Positions 1 to 11,627 of a stretch of 64,000 bases of DNA are shown here, piece by piece; position 1 is the stretch's first letter; every line of letters begins with the position of its first letter. Origin of the DNA: Pleodorina starrii (Eukaryota; Chlorophyta; Chlorophyceae; Chlamydomonadales; Volvocaceae). The stretch spans positions 7,518,001-7,582,000 of the forward strand of contig BRXU01000004.1 of NCBI GenBank assembly GCA_030267565.1. The letters run 5' to 3'. Both the position numbers and the translations under genes were made by a program. The notes under the pieces were generated by a model. It made no database searches, was not told where the DNA came from, and saw nothing but the letters and a program-made list of their open reading frames with translations.

Positions 1-171
1 GCTCAGGCAGGGCATCGGCCCCTGCGGGTCAGTGCACCATCCATGCGGCGGGTTTTTCACCGGTAAGGGAATCAGCGGTCGTGGCGCTGGGCTCGCTTGC
101 ATTACCGGTACTCATTCACAAGGATCGAACACGGAGGGCGGCTGCCAACAGCCCAGTGGGAGAGCGAGAGC

Positions 172-3100
172 TCACCCATCCAGACGCAGCGTTAGTGTTG
201 AGGCCCGCGCTGGCTGCAGGCCCTCAGCATGCGCCCGCCCGCCCATGTAGCCGCAGCAGACAGCAGGATACCCTCCAGGTTGCGTGTGGCAGTGGAAGCT
301 GAGATGGCCAACGCCCAACCTCCCTCTCCCCGCACCCGTACCTGACCAAACCAGATCAGCAGCCGCTTGCCGCCACCACCGCCAGTGCTGCCGCCGCCAG
401 TGCTGACACCGCCGTCACCACCAGCGCTGCCACTGGCGCCGCGCCCAATCGCCGCCGCCGCTGCTGCCGCTGGCGCTGGCGCCGCTGGCATCGGCCTTAA
501 GGTTCCGCCCGGCGCCTGGCCCGGCGCCGTCTGCCTCACAGGCGCCACTCCAGCGGGCTTCCTACCGGCGCTGACCGCGTTGAAGTTCACCAGGGACGAC
601 AGCTGCAGGCCGCCGACACTTGCGCCGGCGCCGGAGGGCCGCCGTTGCGAGCCTGCAGCCCCGCCGGCACCGCCTGCTTGGGGACGCGACGCAGCCGCGT
701 CGGCAACGGCGCCGCTGGCTGCGCCGCCAGAGGAGCGGTTGCCCCGGGCCAACACATCCACGATGCGCTGTAGCGGGTACTCAAGCGCCGCGAGATCGTC
801 GTCCTCGTCCGCAGCCGCTTGCTTGCTCGTTGCCGCGGCGGCCGTCGTGGCTTCGCCAGCAGCGGGCTTTGGAGGACCGCTTCGAGACGGCCCAGAGGAT
901 GTGGACCGCGGCGCACCACCGGCTGACGGCCTGGCGGCCGGGACAGAGATCTTCGCCGCGGCGTCCGCCTGGGCGCCCGCTGCCTGCGGCGAGGGCTTCG
1001 CGGTCGAGTCGGCGCGGGTTGCCGAGCAGGATGCAGCGTTGGCCTTGCCCCCTGGGCCCGCGCCCGGTTTGGCTTGAGGAGGCTCCGGGCTGCCGTCCTC
1101 GGCCCCGGTCTTCCCCCTCTTTGCCCGCCGCTGCTGCTGCTGCTGGTCCTGCCTGGCTTGCTTTGGGGCTGCGGCCACCGCTGCCGCGCCCGCTGGCGCC
1201 CCGACGGGCTGCTGCCCTTCGTGCCACGAACCCGCCTTCCGAAGCAGGCGCACGCTCTTGGGCCCCAGCTCCCCGCAGTTCGCCAGGTGGCTCCTGGAGA
1301 AGCAGCGCTCTCGCTCCCTGCGCATGGAGGCCAGAAGGGATGGAGGCCAGAAGGGATTGATATCCCCCAGTAAGGGCACCGAGTGGTGGGCAAAGTTTCA
1401 GGGGGCAGGCGCGCCGAGAGAAATGCGGGAAAGGGTCGGGGTGAAGACGAGAATCTTGGCGTCGGCTGGTTCCACACAGGCCCGCATACACACGCACGCA
1501 CACGCCGGCCCCCACTCCCGGCCGACTCACAGGGATAGCAGTGCATGTCTGCGGATGTCTTCGGGGCTACAGTGCGCCCCAAACCGCTCCAGCACTGCCG
1601 CCGGGTCGCGCGCGAGCTGACGCAGCCATGTCATGGTGCCGGCGGGCATGCAGGCGGGCGGCAGCTGCAGGCCGCGGAAGCCGATGAGCCTGGGCGGAAG
1701 CCCCGGAACGGCCTGCCAGCGGATCCCGCGGCCTGCCGCCGAATGGAGCTCCTCCGAAGGGCCTGAGGCTGCAGGCTGTGCCCCCGAGGTCCCGGCACCA
1801 CTAGCGTAATCGGCTGGCTCGGCTGCTGCGGCTGCACCGCCGGCAGCAGCATCTGCAGCCAGCTCAGCGCCGCCGGGCGGGTCCGTGACGGCATCGGCAA
1901 CCACGGTGCCCGCAACAGCTAGCGGCGCCGCCTCCGGCCCCGATGGCTGCGCTTGGGCGCCAGCCGCCACGTCGCCGACAGCACAACGTGCCACCTGCTC
2001 TGACGCTGCCATAGCCAGTGGCTCCTCCGCTGCAATCGCTGCTGCCGGTTCCTCCTGCGTCGCCACCGCTGCTGATTCCGCCGGTGTTGCAGCCGTGGCA
2101 AGATCTACTGCTGCTGCTGCTGCTGCTCCGCCTCCCGCCGGCGGGGCGTCGGTCAGGGAGCCGCCGGCGCTGCTCAGCGGCACGGGCCGCAGACTCTGCG
2201 CCGGCACGAGCCTCCGGCCGCGAAGCAAGGTGCCGCCCGTCACCGCAGGCTGCCTCTTACTCGGCACTCGCTTCCCATCCGGCCGGGCGCCTTCCCCCGT
2301 GTCTCCCGCCACCATCCCCTGCATGGACTGCTCTTCAGAGGCCGCTGCTTCGCTAGCGGGGTCTCCAGCTCCAGCAGCAGCAGCGCCCCCCTCAAACTGC
2401 TCCGCGCCGGCGGCGGCCGTGTCCGCGCCTGAAGGCAATGGCTCGGGCGCGGCCCCCTCTGCTGTTGCTGCTGTTGTGGCTGGCGGCCGCAGCGCCGTTG
2501 CCGGCGCTGCTGCCGGTGCTGAAGCCTCTTCTATCGGCAGTATGGTCGGCTCCTCCAGTTCTGTCAGCGCTGTTGATGCTCCTTCTGCTCCTTCCGCCCC
2601 CGTGGCCTCTAATGCTGACGCTGCGTTTTCGCCGGGGCCCGCGCTGGGGACATCCTCGCCCTTGCTTTCGGATGGTCCAGCAACCCCAACCGGAACCAGC
2701 GCCGTCTCGGCGCCCTGTTTCCCTTTGGCGCGCCGCGCCAGTCCACACTGGCCGGCTTCCACCGGCGGCGGTAACGGCTCGCTGGCGCCGTTGAGTGCGG
2801 CCCCACCCTGACTCGCGACGCTGCCAACACAATTGCCCTCCCGTGGCCTACCCCATGCCGGTGCAGCGTGCGAAATAATGCGCGAGATGGCAACGTCATC
2901 ATCGTCATCGTCGTCGTCCTCCTCCTCCTCCCCGTGAAGAACGCTTCCTGGCTTCTGCAGCCTCGGCTGCTGTGGCGTCTGCTCCGGCCGCTCTTCCAGC
3001 TTCGGCTCCAACCGCCCCTCCTGCTGCCGCTCCTGCTTCGGCTCGGAGGCAGCCATGGCCACAGCTGCCAGGTCTTGCACCGGCGGCTGGTGAGAACTTG

Positions 3101-4578
3101 TCGGAATATCTTGAGGCGCGGAAGTGGCAGCAGGCCCGGCCGAGGGCCCCACCGCCACCGCCATTGCCGGCGCCGGCACAGCAGCAACAGCAGCCGCAGG
3201 TCCAGATGGGTGCTTTGTCACGACAGCAGCAACGGTAGCAGACCGCTTCTTGCGCCCCACGCCGGGCGCCGCTCCCGGGCTGGTGCGCCGCCGCTTGGCA
3301 GGGCGCTCGCCAGCGTCGGAAGCCTCCCCCGCAGGGCCAGCGGCCGACCCACGGGCCACTGCGGGTTCCTCCTCCTCCTCCAGCTTCGGAGCCGACCCAG
3401 TGGCTGTTTGCCCACCAGCAGCCCCCTCGCCAGCGCCCGCCCCACCAGCGTCCGCCCCACCGGCCACATCGCTTGCAGCTAGGCGCCGGAGGAGCTCCTT
3501 GCCTTTGTGGACCTGCCGGCTGTACACCAGCCTGCCCCACGCCGCATCCTGCAAGCGCCAGCCAGTACACAGGCGGGGCAGTCGCTGACGAAGAGGGTGC
3601 CGTCAACCCAAATCGCCAACCCAGATCGCCAACCCATCCTGGCCTTAGAACCCTAAACGAGATCGAGTGCTACATATCTGAGGCCACGTATCAGGACGAT
3701 CCGGTGGTCACCTTGGGATACGGTGATCACCTCTGGTGCATTGCAGCCCCACCAACCAGAAGAAACAGTACATGGTCGGACATATTGCCGTTATGCTACA
3801 TCACTAGGCCCCTAGAGGCAGCACGTGTGCCAGGCATCCTGCTGGTCGTCTTTTCAGACGCTGCGCAGAGCCCTTACCTCTGGCAAGACGGCCCCGCCCC
3901 GCGCTGCTGCTCGCAAGGCCTGCAATGCACCAGCCCCCGAGGTGGTTGTGCATTCCTCGGCGGCCAGAGCATTGGGTGGTGGAAGCAGAGCTCGTTGACA
4001 TAAGTCCGGGGGCCATGTGCGCCGGTCGAGCAGGTCGAGAGGCTGCTGCCGGGGCTGCTGCAGGGGCCCGCCTCCATTTGCCCGCCAACGCAGTAGTTGC
4101 TGCATCTCATCAATAGATCGTAAGGCATGCTGCATACAGGAGATAAGGACCGAAGCATCGTAAACGGCGCCGTGCGACGTCCGTGCGATGCGTGCGGCGC
4201 ACTTGCTCACTGGGACCAAAATAATTGCCACCTAGTTTGGCCAAGGGTGCAAGTTCGAGAAACATCCAACATGTAGGCTAACCAGTTTGCGCGCACCTTG
4301 CGGTTCTTCCCTGCAGAGGGAACGAACAACTCCCCGAGGTCTTCCTCGCTTAGCACGAACTCAACATCACTGTTGTCGCATACTGCATACTCAAAGCTCG
4401 GAGATCCAAGATATCGTAGAACAACACTGTCCTTGTACTCGTGAAGGAGGGCATCAATTGCTGTGCGAACCTCCTCAGGAGCGTGGCTTATATCAGCGAC
4501 CTGGGCAGCCCACCAGTAATCCAAGTTGGGAGGATTACCGCAAACTAGGTCGCCGACGCGAAAAAGTCGCGCAGCCAT
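172..4578 (-). CDS. PWWP-domain nuclear protein, about 1220 aa
   Basis: Exons 4578-4297, 4231-3878, 3548-1531 and 1317-342 join in phase (GT-AG) and give 1210 codons. A last small exon at about 213-172 (ending in TGA) is my best guess, so the C-terminus is uncertain. The ATG at 4578 opens a PWWP-type domain at residues 5-90 (GDLVCG, then YWWAAQV, then a beta-barrel with a VLRYLGS strand). PWWP domains are known to bind methylated histone tails and DNA, so a chromatin role in the nucleus is inferred. Exon 2 is mostly helical. Exon 3 starts with a charged motif (DAAWGRLVYS, KGKELLRRL) and then becomes very low-complexity: Ala/Gly/Pro/Glu with a nine-residue Asp run. A conserved-looking block rich in W, L and C (WLRQLARDP, EDIRRHALLSLERERC) spans the exon 3/4 junction. 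No catalytic domain is recognised. Confidence 0.72.
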
Positions 4579-4942
4579 GGGCGAAACGCTCCTGCAACAC
4601 GTTTATGTAACGAATACCATCCTGCATTCAGATTCTTCTCTAGCTACATCTACAAAATTGCCAGGCTCACTTCGCTGTTACGACCTGACGGTCGTCCGGC
4701 GGTCCGGGAGTCATTGTCGTACAGCTTATGACAGCGACCGACCGACACTTTGAGAATACATTTGTGTCTGCCCCTGGACTGCCACGAACTTAGCCCCTGG
4801 CGCCCGTAATGTTGGTCGGTGTGATCGGTAGATGTTTTCGTTGGGGAGTTGGTGCTGGGATGGCAAGATTGATGCGAAAATGGAGTTGCATCAATGCATT
4901 ACTGAATACGATGCGTCGTATGCATAATAGTTTTCCAGGCGT
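4579..4942. other. Intergenic, upstream of the PWWP gene
   Basis: This stretch should hold the PWWP gene promoter and 5' UTR. No TATA-like box, coding frame or RNA gene stands out. Confidence 0.4.
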
Positions 4943-5060
4943 TGGGCCCGGCTGGGGGAAGGGGGCTGCTGCCCCCCCTCCCCCAGACCCCCTCCCCCCC
5001 GCTGGTGGGGGGCGGGGGGCTGCCGCCCCCCATCCCCCCACACCCCCCTTCCCCCCGCGC
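4943..5060. repeat. GC-rich inverted-repeat cluster
   Basis: Runs of G and C alternate (GGGGGAAGGGGGCTGCTGCC then CCCC blocks, then GGTGGGGGGCGGGGGGCTG and more C runs), so the segment can fold on itself. It is flanked by much more AT-rich DNA. It resembles the short GC-rich palindromic repeats scattered through volvocine genomes, but its family is not known to me. Confidence 0.6.
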
Positions 5061-5466
5061 ACTCTGAATTGCAGTGTCAGTGCTAACCGTGAAATTACAA
5101 AGGAAGGCGACCTCGGTTTCAAAACGTTCATGTTTCACAAACATGCATGCAAACAAAATGTATTCATTTGCGGCTTGGCGTCCAATAACCACTTTGCCAC
5201 TCATAGTTTGTCCATTGCCATTTTTGTTATTTTATGTATGACGTAGTAATATGCGTCAAGGCCGTCGGACCGGCTAGCAGAACTGTGGTGTGGTCGCGGG
5301 GACATGTTCGCTATGCAATTATTTGGATGTCGGAAAGATTAAGCGCCGCCATGTAAATATTTATAATTGACGACAACGGTACAATATGGAAGGAACATAA
5401 GTTCCGGATGCGTTGGAGCGAGTGCAGCCACGGACCTGCTCGGACCACGGACTAAGTCGAACATCT
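5061..5466. other. AT-richer intergenic stretch
   Basis: Base composition drops well below the window average. Short frames are present on both strands, but none has coding character, and no RNA gene is visible. Confidence 0.4.
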
Positions 5467-5734
5467 TTCATACTGATACGTGCACTACTGCTTTTAAGAT
5501 TCTAACATAGCATTACGAATATTAAGGGCTATTAATTAGCGTTGCTAGCGTATCCAGCCACGAAGGTTGCTGGTCACTCAGCCGGGCAGACAGCCAGCCA
5601 TTCATACTGATACATGCACTATTGATTTTAAGTTTCAAATATAGTATTACGATTATTAAGGGCTATTAATTAGCCTTCAAAGTGTATCCAGCCATCAAGG
5701 TTGGTCGTCACTCCGCCGGGCAGCCAGCCAGCCC
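5467..5734. repeat. Diverged tandem duplication, two copies of about 134 bp
   Basis: Copy 1 (5467-5600) and copy 2 (5601-5734) both start TTCATACTGATAC and share an AT-rich core (AAGGGCTATTAATTAGC). Both then run through GTATCCAGCCA and end in GCCGGGCAG with CAGCCAGC. The copies differ by scattered substitutions and small indels, so the duplication is not recent. It lies just upstream of the LINE remnant and shows no coding sense. Confidence 0.8.
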
Positions 5735-5796
5735 GGCAGCCACGAACAGGGCCAACACCCCCACGCAACAGAGATTTAAATTCCATATAAGCTTCA

Positions 5797-6794
5797 GTGC
5801 TGCTGCCCTCGCGAGGTCGCTTGGATGTGTCAAAACGTTATACGCTCTGCCGTACCGAAGTGGAGGGGCGATGTTGGGTCCGTCGGCACCTGTTTTGGGA
5901 GTGTTTTGTTGCCCGCACCTTGCGCGAGGAGCTGGACGCCGTGTTGGGGGCATCGGGTGGCTCGGTGGTGCAGCGGTTTCAGCTATGGCTCGTGGTGCCC
6001 CCCCCCCGGGATCCGTCCCTGCGTGTGGGATGTTGTGGCTTTGGCGGCCCTGGCGGCGCTGGAGCGTGGCCGTCAACGCATGTACCGGGGGGGTGCTCCC
6101 GCCGCCCCCCTTGCTCGGGCTCAGTTGGTCGGCGTTGGTGCGGCGGTTGTTGCCGACTTCTGGGCCCGCGTCGCGTCGTTCGCGGCCCTTGGGACCGCGC
6201 CGGCTGGTTGGGAGGCGGTCCCGGCGGATCACCCCTTCCTCGCCAGCCAGGCGGGCCGTGTTGTGTTTGTCGGCCCTCCGGACTCTGTCTCCCCTCCCGG
6301 CTCCCCCTGACGGTTTCGGCGGGAGTGTTCCGCGGGCGCCTGTGTCCTGCCCTCTGTTTGCTTTGTCCTTGCTTGCCGTGTGTGTGCTTGTCTTCGTCGG
6401 GGCGGCGGCGGCGGCACCGTGGTGTTGCGAGGTGATCTGCTATGTGGCTGCTCTCACGTTTCTGGTTTGTCGGCGCGATTAGTGCCGGTCTGTCGACTCG
6501 GTGGCAGGCGTCCTGAGGACGCTCTCTTGTTTGTCTGGTTTCGTTCTTCGTGCGGCTGGACCTCTTGCGGGCCCTGTGCTTCTGGGGCGATCTTTTTTGC
6601 TTTTTCCCATTCTGAGTGATGTGCGGGCTTGGTGTGCCTTGGAGGCTTGGCTTTCGGCACCCCTCCGTGGGTGCCCCTGGGGTAGGATGAACAGTCCGTC
6701 TAGCATGTACGGCTAGCAACCGATATGAACATCGGTTCCCCTTGTAATCCTTGCATTCTAACAAGTTCCCCTTGTAATCCTTGCATTCTAACAA
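5797..6794 (+). mobile_element. 5'-truncated, frameshifted non-LTR retrotransposon (LINE), 3' end
   Basis: Only the C-terminal end of the reverse-transcriptase polyprotein remains. One frame (5797-6000) encodes the zinc-binding motif C..C...H.FWEC (RRHLFWECFVAR). The homology then continues in the +2 frame (VWDVVALAALAALERGRQRM, later HPFLASQAG) up to the stop at 6308-6310. The shift falls in a run of ten C at 5998-6007, so a slippage mutation is likely. About 420 bp of 3' UTR follow. They end with a short hairpin (ACCGAT-ATGAAC-ATCGGT, 6719-6736) and two exact 30-bp copies (6735-6764 and 6765-6794), typical of LINE tails. The element is dead: the catalytic RT and endonuclease domains are absent. 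The 5' boundary is approximate. Confidence 0.7.
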
Positions 6795-8223
6795 GTTCAC
6801 AGTGCTGCCACCATGTGGCCTGTGATGGTCATTGTCCCAAACCCTTCCCTTCCTTCCAAGCGGCATACCTTCCCAACACAGCAGCGTGAATCGTGAGCGT
6901 GTAGCCGGGAGGATCCAGGTTGCACATGTTCTGTGCAGCCAACATGTTTACCTTCCTCCGTTCGAGAGCGCAGCGCAAGTCTCCGTTCCCGATCTGTCGT
7001 GGATCACAGTTTTGCGTGCCGGTCGATGACCGGCTAGCGCTTGCAGGCTCGCAGTGTGATAGGTGCGACGCTTGAAGGAGGCCGAATATTTGGAGATTTT
7101 CTCTTACAGTTTATGACCCAAAATGATTCTTTATCATGCAAAAAGCAATCACGCGTGTTGATACAAGTCCCTCGGATGATTCGCTCTGGCTTCACCAACC
7201 GCTCCCTTCCGAATGCACATGATCGGAGCGCGCCACGCACCATTCGGATGCCGCCGACAGCACCGTACGCGCAGCGGGTTCGTCAGCCGGCCCCGCAACC
7301 TACTCCCGGCAGCGAAGTCGGTCAACGCCCAAACAACTCTTCCGGACACCGAGATGGCTTGGCACGAAACGCCGAACGCGATCCAGCTTTAATTTAAACA
7401 CGCTCCACGCCGCACTCGAGTACGCTCACAGAAAAGAGCTTGGTACAGTCCCCATAAGACAATTGAGACAAGGTTCATTTGCAGGCCCCCACGGCGTAAT
7501 GGTGCCTGCATGCAGCGGCATGCATGACATTAGTCACGATGCCACTGACCGGCGTCAATCCCGATATGCGTCTGATTCCGGACCACAAATCTCCTCATTA
7601 TAAGAAACCATGCTCGGATGCAGAAGACTGAAGGGCTTCGCATCAACTCAGAGGTCGCCTGCGCTCCAAAAATCTTGGAGCACCGCGCCAAAACTGTTCG
7701 CACGGCCAGTCCGGCAGGAAAAAAGTGGGGCGTCTCACACGAATAAACAACACGCCGAACAATGAACGTCACGACCTCCATATGGCAGGCCCTGTGCCGG
7801 GCTCAGCATTCATCTTCCGAAAGAAAAGTTAGGAAAAAAATCCACGGGACAGCAGAACCCGACAGCATGCGTCACATACCATCGCCACCGCGAATACTGA
7901 GCCTGATGCACGATAATTTCCACACCGACAGCTTCAGCCACGACCCTCCTCACCAATTTGCGTTCAAGCAACCAGAAGTGTTCCGGTGCTGGGGCCGAGT
8001 TCTAGATGAACGCAGCAAAACCACACCACCACCAAAACAAACCACCGGTCATGGCATAAAGACGCGTGGGCGTTCGGATACAGACACAGCACCAGATACG
8101 GTACGACAGGACGGAACATAACTGCAGCGCAACGACCCCGCGGCCACGCTTGGTGCACCTGGAAAATCCCAAGCGACAGCCGGAGCTACAAAAGACAGGC
8201 AGCCCAGTAACGGAGCCACCGGG
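6795..8223. other. Intergenic, no gene seen
   Basis: Frames up to about 120 codons occur on both strands, but none shows family motifs, codon bias or plausible splice junctions. The right part may include 3' UTR of the zinc-finger gene. Confidence 0.4.
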
Positions 8224-8228
8224 TTACA
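8224..8228 (-). terminator. Candidate TGTAA polyadenylation motif for the CCCH gene
   Basis: TGTAA on the minus strand, about 600 nt past the stop at 8827. TGTAA is the usual poly(A) signal in chlamydomonadalean algae. The choice of this copy is an inference. Confidence 0.35.
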
Positions 8229-8826
8229 CACGGCAGCCGGGAACACACTGGGCGGCCGCGACTCGCACCCCCTCGGCCTGCCGCAACCGCACAATGCACA
8301 TTCCCGAGCATAACCTTGCAAAATCTTGCAAAACGAGAAAAAATGCCAGAGGTTTTCGTCGTTACCTGGAGATCCACATCGCGCAAAATCGAGCACGCTA
8401 GGTACCACGACCCGTGAGCAGCCGTGCGCTAGCGGCAGCTATAATTTCAAATCCTCCAGCCCAGCAACCAGTGCAACGTGTGAACAGAGACTTACCGCGG
8501 TAGTTCGGGTGTGTATCCTCGCGGCGGATGACATTCTCCATTCGCTCCCGGCACGGGGCAACATGAAACCATACACATGGTGTCTCATCTTCGTATTCAA
8601 GCGCATTGCGAAAATTCCTGCCAACCGGTTGAACGGCAACCGATGAAACCAAAATGTGGTCCACATTATCACTTCCGACCCAAAATCACACGCAGCAATG
8701 GCGCAGATGGTTGCGTCAATATAACCTTGTCCTACTGGCGCCGCTCCCACCGCCCTTCAATGTTCAGGCAGCCAGCGCGAAACGGCAGAAGGCGACAAGT
8801 TACCGCTGTGAGAGAAAAGCTGTCGA

Positions 8827-11627
8827 TTACATGGCGCCAAATGGCGGCGGCGGGCATTGTTGCCCGGCCGTAAAAGCCGCCATGGCAATCTGATCCGCAA
8901 ACAATTCCGGAACCGCTCCGCCCGGCCCGTTATTCCTGGGCAGCACGTTGCCGCTTGCGTGCGCAGCCGCCGCGGCCATCAGCAACTGCCGGTGGCGCGC
9001 CTCCTGGCGAAGAAGCACCTCGTCCGCAGCAGGTGCGAGCGGCGGGCTGCAGGGCGACGGCGCCGACCCCATCAGCATGACGTCCGCCGGGTACTTAGCC
9101 GCCGTGTGCTGCGGCTGATGCGCGACTTGGTGAAGCAGGTCGAGCGACGTGCGTGCAGCGCCGCCGCTGCTCGGGCCGCTCGAGTGGTGACCCGATGCCA
9201 TCTGGAGGCCCATCTCCAACTCGCTGCTACGGTAGCTCTCAAAGCTGCTCCTGCTAGCCTCCTGGCTGTAGTAGCTGGCGGCGGTGGCCGCGACACTCAG
9301 CGCAGCCGACGCAGCGGCGTGCCCTGAAAGGGTGGAGGACAGGGGCGTCTCGATCGGCGGCGATCCGGACGGCGACACGACGGCCATTGAGCGCGGCGAA
9401 GACGGCGCCGCCTGGGAGATGGCGGTGTCGCTCAGGAGCTTGGCGCCAGCGGCGGGGTTGGGCAGGCTCAGGGCCCCGTTGAGCGTCATGCCGGTGGCGG
9501 ACGATCGCACCGAACCCGACAGGGGCGAAGGCTGCCCGGGCGGGGCAATGGAGTTCATGGAGTGATGCGCCATCGGGGGCGGGACCACCTGCCCGGCGTG
9601 CAGCGGCTCCATGCCAACGCCCACAGGTCCCATCGGCATGGGCATGGGCCGACCCGCTGGGCCTTGCCCGCCGAAGCCCATGGGCCCCATGACGGGGCCC
9701 TGGGGGTGCTGCTGCTGCTGCGATGAAGTCGCCTGCTGCTGCTGCTGGAGGATTGCCAGGGCCGCCTGCACAACCTGCTGGTTCGGCTGGCCAGCGGCGT
9801 GCTGGCCGGAGTGCTGTTGCTGTTGCAGCAAGTGCTCGAAGAGTGCCTGCGCCTGCACCGCTTGCTGGTTCTGGTGCTGTGCAACGGCCGCGGCCTGCTG
9901 CTGCTGTTGCTGCTGCAGCAGCATCAGCGCCGCAGCCGCCTGCTGCGCGGCGTTGTTGGCGAGCACCTGCTGCACCGCCTGCTGCACCACAACGTCGATT
10001 AGGCCCGGGGCTGCCTGTCCCAGGGGAGGCACCATCGGCTGCTGGCCCCCGCCACCACCAAGCCGCAGCTGAGCCATCATGGCGTTAACCAGCGAGTCGA
10101 CTGGTGCCGGCTGCGGCACCTGTGGTTGCATGACGCCAAGGCCCGGCGTGTTCGCCAGTACAGCTTGCAGCTGCTGCAGCGCCTGCAAGACAAGGGCGCA
10201 TACACAAAAGAGTCAACTCAATTGTGTCAATCGCGAAGGGTCAATACCAGTACCAACCACGCCCTGCAAATGACACCCTCACCAAGCCCAAGATGACGGT
10301 CAACGCTGGGTGACTCACATCCGGTTAAAACCGGCCAAACAGCGCGGAACTAGTCAGAGAACCCGGCTTGACAAGGGAAAATTTGCCAACTTCTACACTG
10401 CAACTAACCCAAATCGCCAACCAACCTGCAGCTGTTGCAGCTCCGCGGCAAGGCCACGCGACGCCGTCCGCTGCAGCGCCGCCGCCGCTTTCTTGGCCTG
10501 CTGCTGTTGATGTTGTTGGGCGCGAAGGACCTCAACAAGCGCCTCGCTTCCCGCCGCCGACGCGGCAGACGAAGTAGAGTTTGCTGACTTGGACGTGCTC
10601 CGCCCGGTGTCCGACCTGGGGACCCGGAAGGGGTCCACGTCGAAGGCACAAGCGTCCACTCCCGCTGCGATGTCCGAAGGAAGCAACTTTACGCTGGACA
10701 CCCGCAGCTCGTCCAGAGTATGCGCGAAGAAGCAGACCTTCCGCTTGCACCCGATGCCATCGTTACAGAGTTGGGTGCGGTACCTGTGAGAATGTAACAT
10801 AGTGGTTTACATGTTCCAAAACATTTGTCGATAGGGTCCCGGCCAGGGAGGAGGGGGACGCGGGAAGTGGTCAACAACAGCAGAAAGTAACCCCCCTGAA
10901 ACGTGCGCAGTGTTAAACATTTACCTGCTGGGGTGCATCCAGTACTCGAAGACGTTGTGAGCGTAGGGGCACGCGTCACCTCGTTGGCACTGTTGGAAAT
11001 TAAAGGCGCGACATGGGCAACAGGGACGCCGCTCAGTGACCAGAAGGGAAGGGATTAAAAGAGAATATTCATCTGAACAGCATTGGAACAGGGATCGGCC
11101 GGGCGCCGCAACGTTGGAGGAGACAAGTCCACGTCGGATTGAACAAAAAAACTTGCTTTTTTCATATCGGGGCAGGCGACGCCCGTGTAGGTGAAGACAC
11201 GAGGGTCCCTTCGCTTGGCCTTCTCGCCCGGGTGAGCAAACGGGCAGACGGTCCAGTCGTGGACGTAGCGCTTGCTGCAAGGGAGCACCTGCAAGAGACG
11301 CGGGCGAACACAGGTCAGCCGCCTTGGCGCTCGCAGAACTTTGACACCAGCTATCACGCACCTTGAAGCAATACATTCGAAACTCATCGGTCTTGTAGAG
11401 AGGCGAGTCCTCCGCGGGCTGTTCAGAGACGGGGTATGAGGCCTGCGGAGCATGTCGAGTCAGCAAGTCATGTTTAGGCCGGCCGATGCGATGCGCCCGA
11501 AGTGATTACTCAAAATGTCATTTCAACACCACTGTGTACCCATTGCCAACCCACCCGCCGGCCCGGCGCTCACCTTGGGCCCATCAACGGAAGGCGGCTC
11601 CACAGGCATCATGCCGACGACTGGCAT
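8827..11627 (-). CDS. Plant-type tandem CCCH zinc-finger protein (TZF-like), 681 aa
   Basis: Exons 11627-11574, 11442-11362, 11288-11157, 10989-10925, 10783-10426 and 10182-8827 join in phase. The N-terminal 200 residues carry the plant TZF signature. In order these are [10 protein letters not shown], a finger ending [31 protein letters not shown], a second finger ([11 protein letters not shown]), then [15 protein letters not shown] and a third finger ending KVCFFAHT. Such proteins bind AU-rich or other mRNA elements and act in cytoplasmic mRNA turnover or translation. The remaining 480 residues are low-complexity: Gln/Ala coiled runs, then Ser/Pro/Gly. Intron 3 uses a GC donor (AAA|GCAAGT). 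The join leaves C-X5-C at the start of the second finger, where I recall C-X7-C in land plants. The stop is TAA at 8827-8829. Confidence 0.88.

Noticed and set aside
1885..2811. Plus-strand frame of 308 codons
   Set aside because: Antisense to the large PWWP exon. The Ala/Ser composition mirrors the Ala/Gly-rich sense strand, and no motif or splice partner exists.
4809..5246. Plus-strand 145-codon frame
   Set aside because: Its middle is just the translated G/C-run repeat, and the ends lack coding character.
5979..6866. Minus-strand frame of 295 codons
   Set aside because: It lies antisense to the LINE remnant. Its Pro/Arg-rich composition is what the complement of that GC-rich coding sequence produces.
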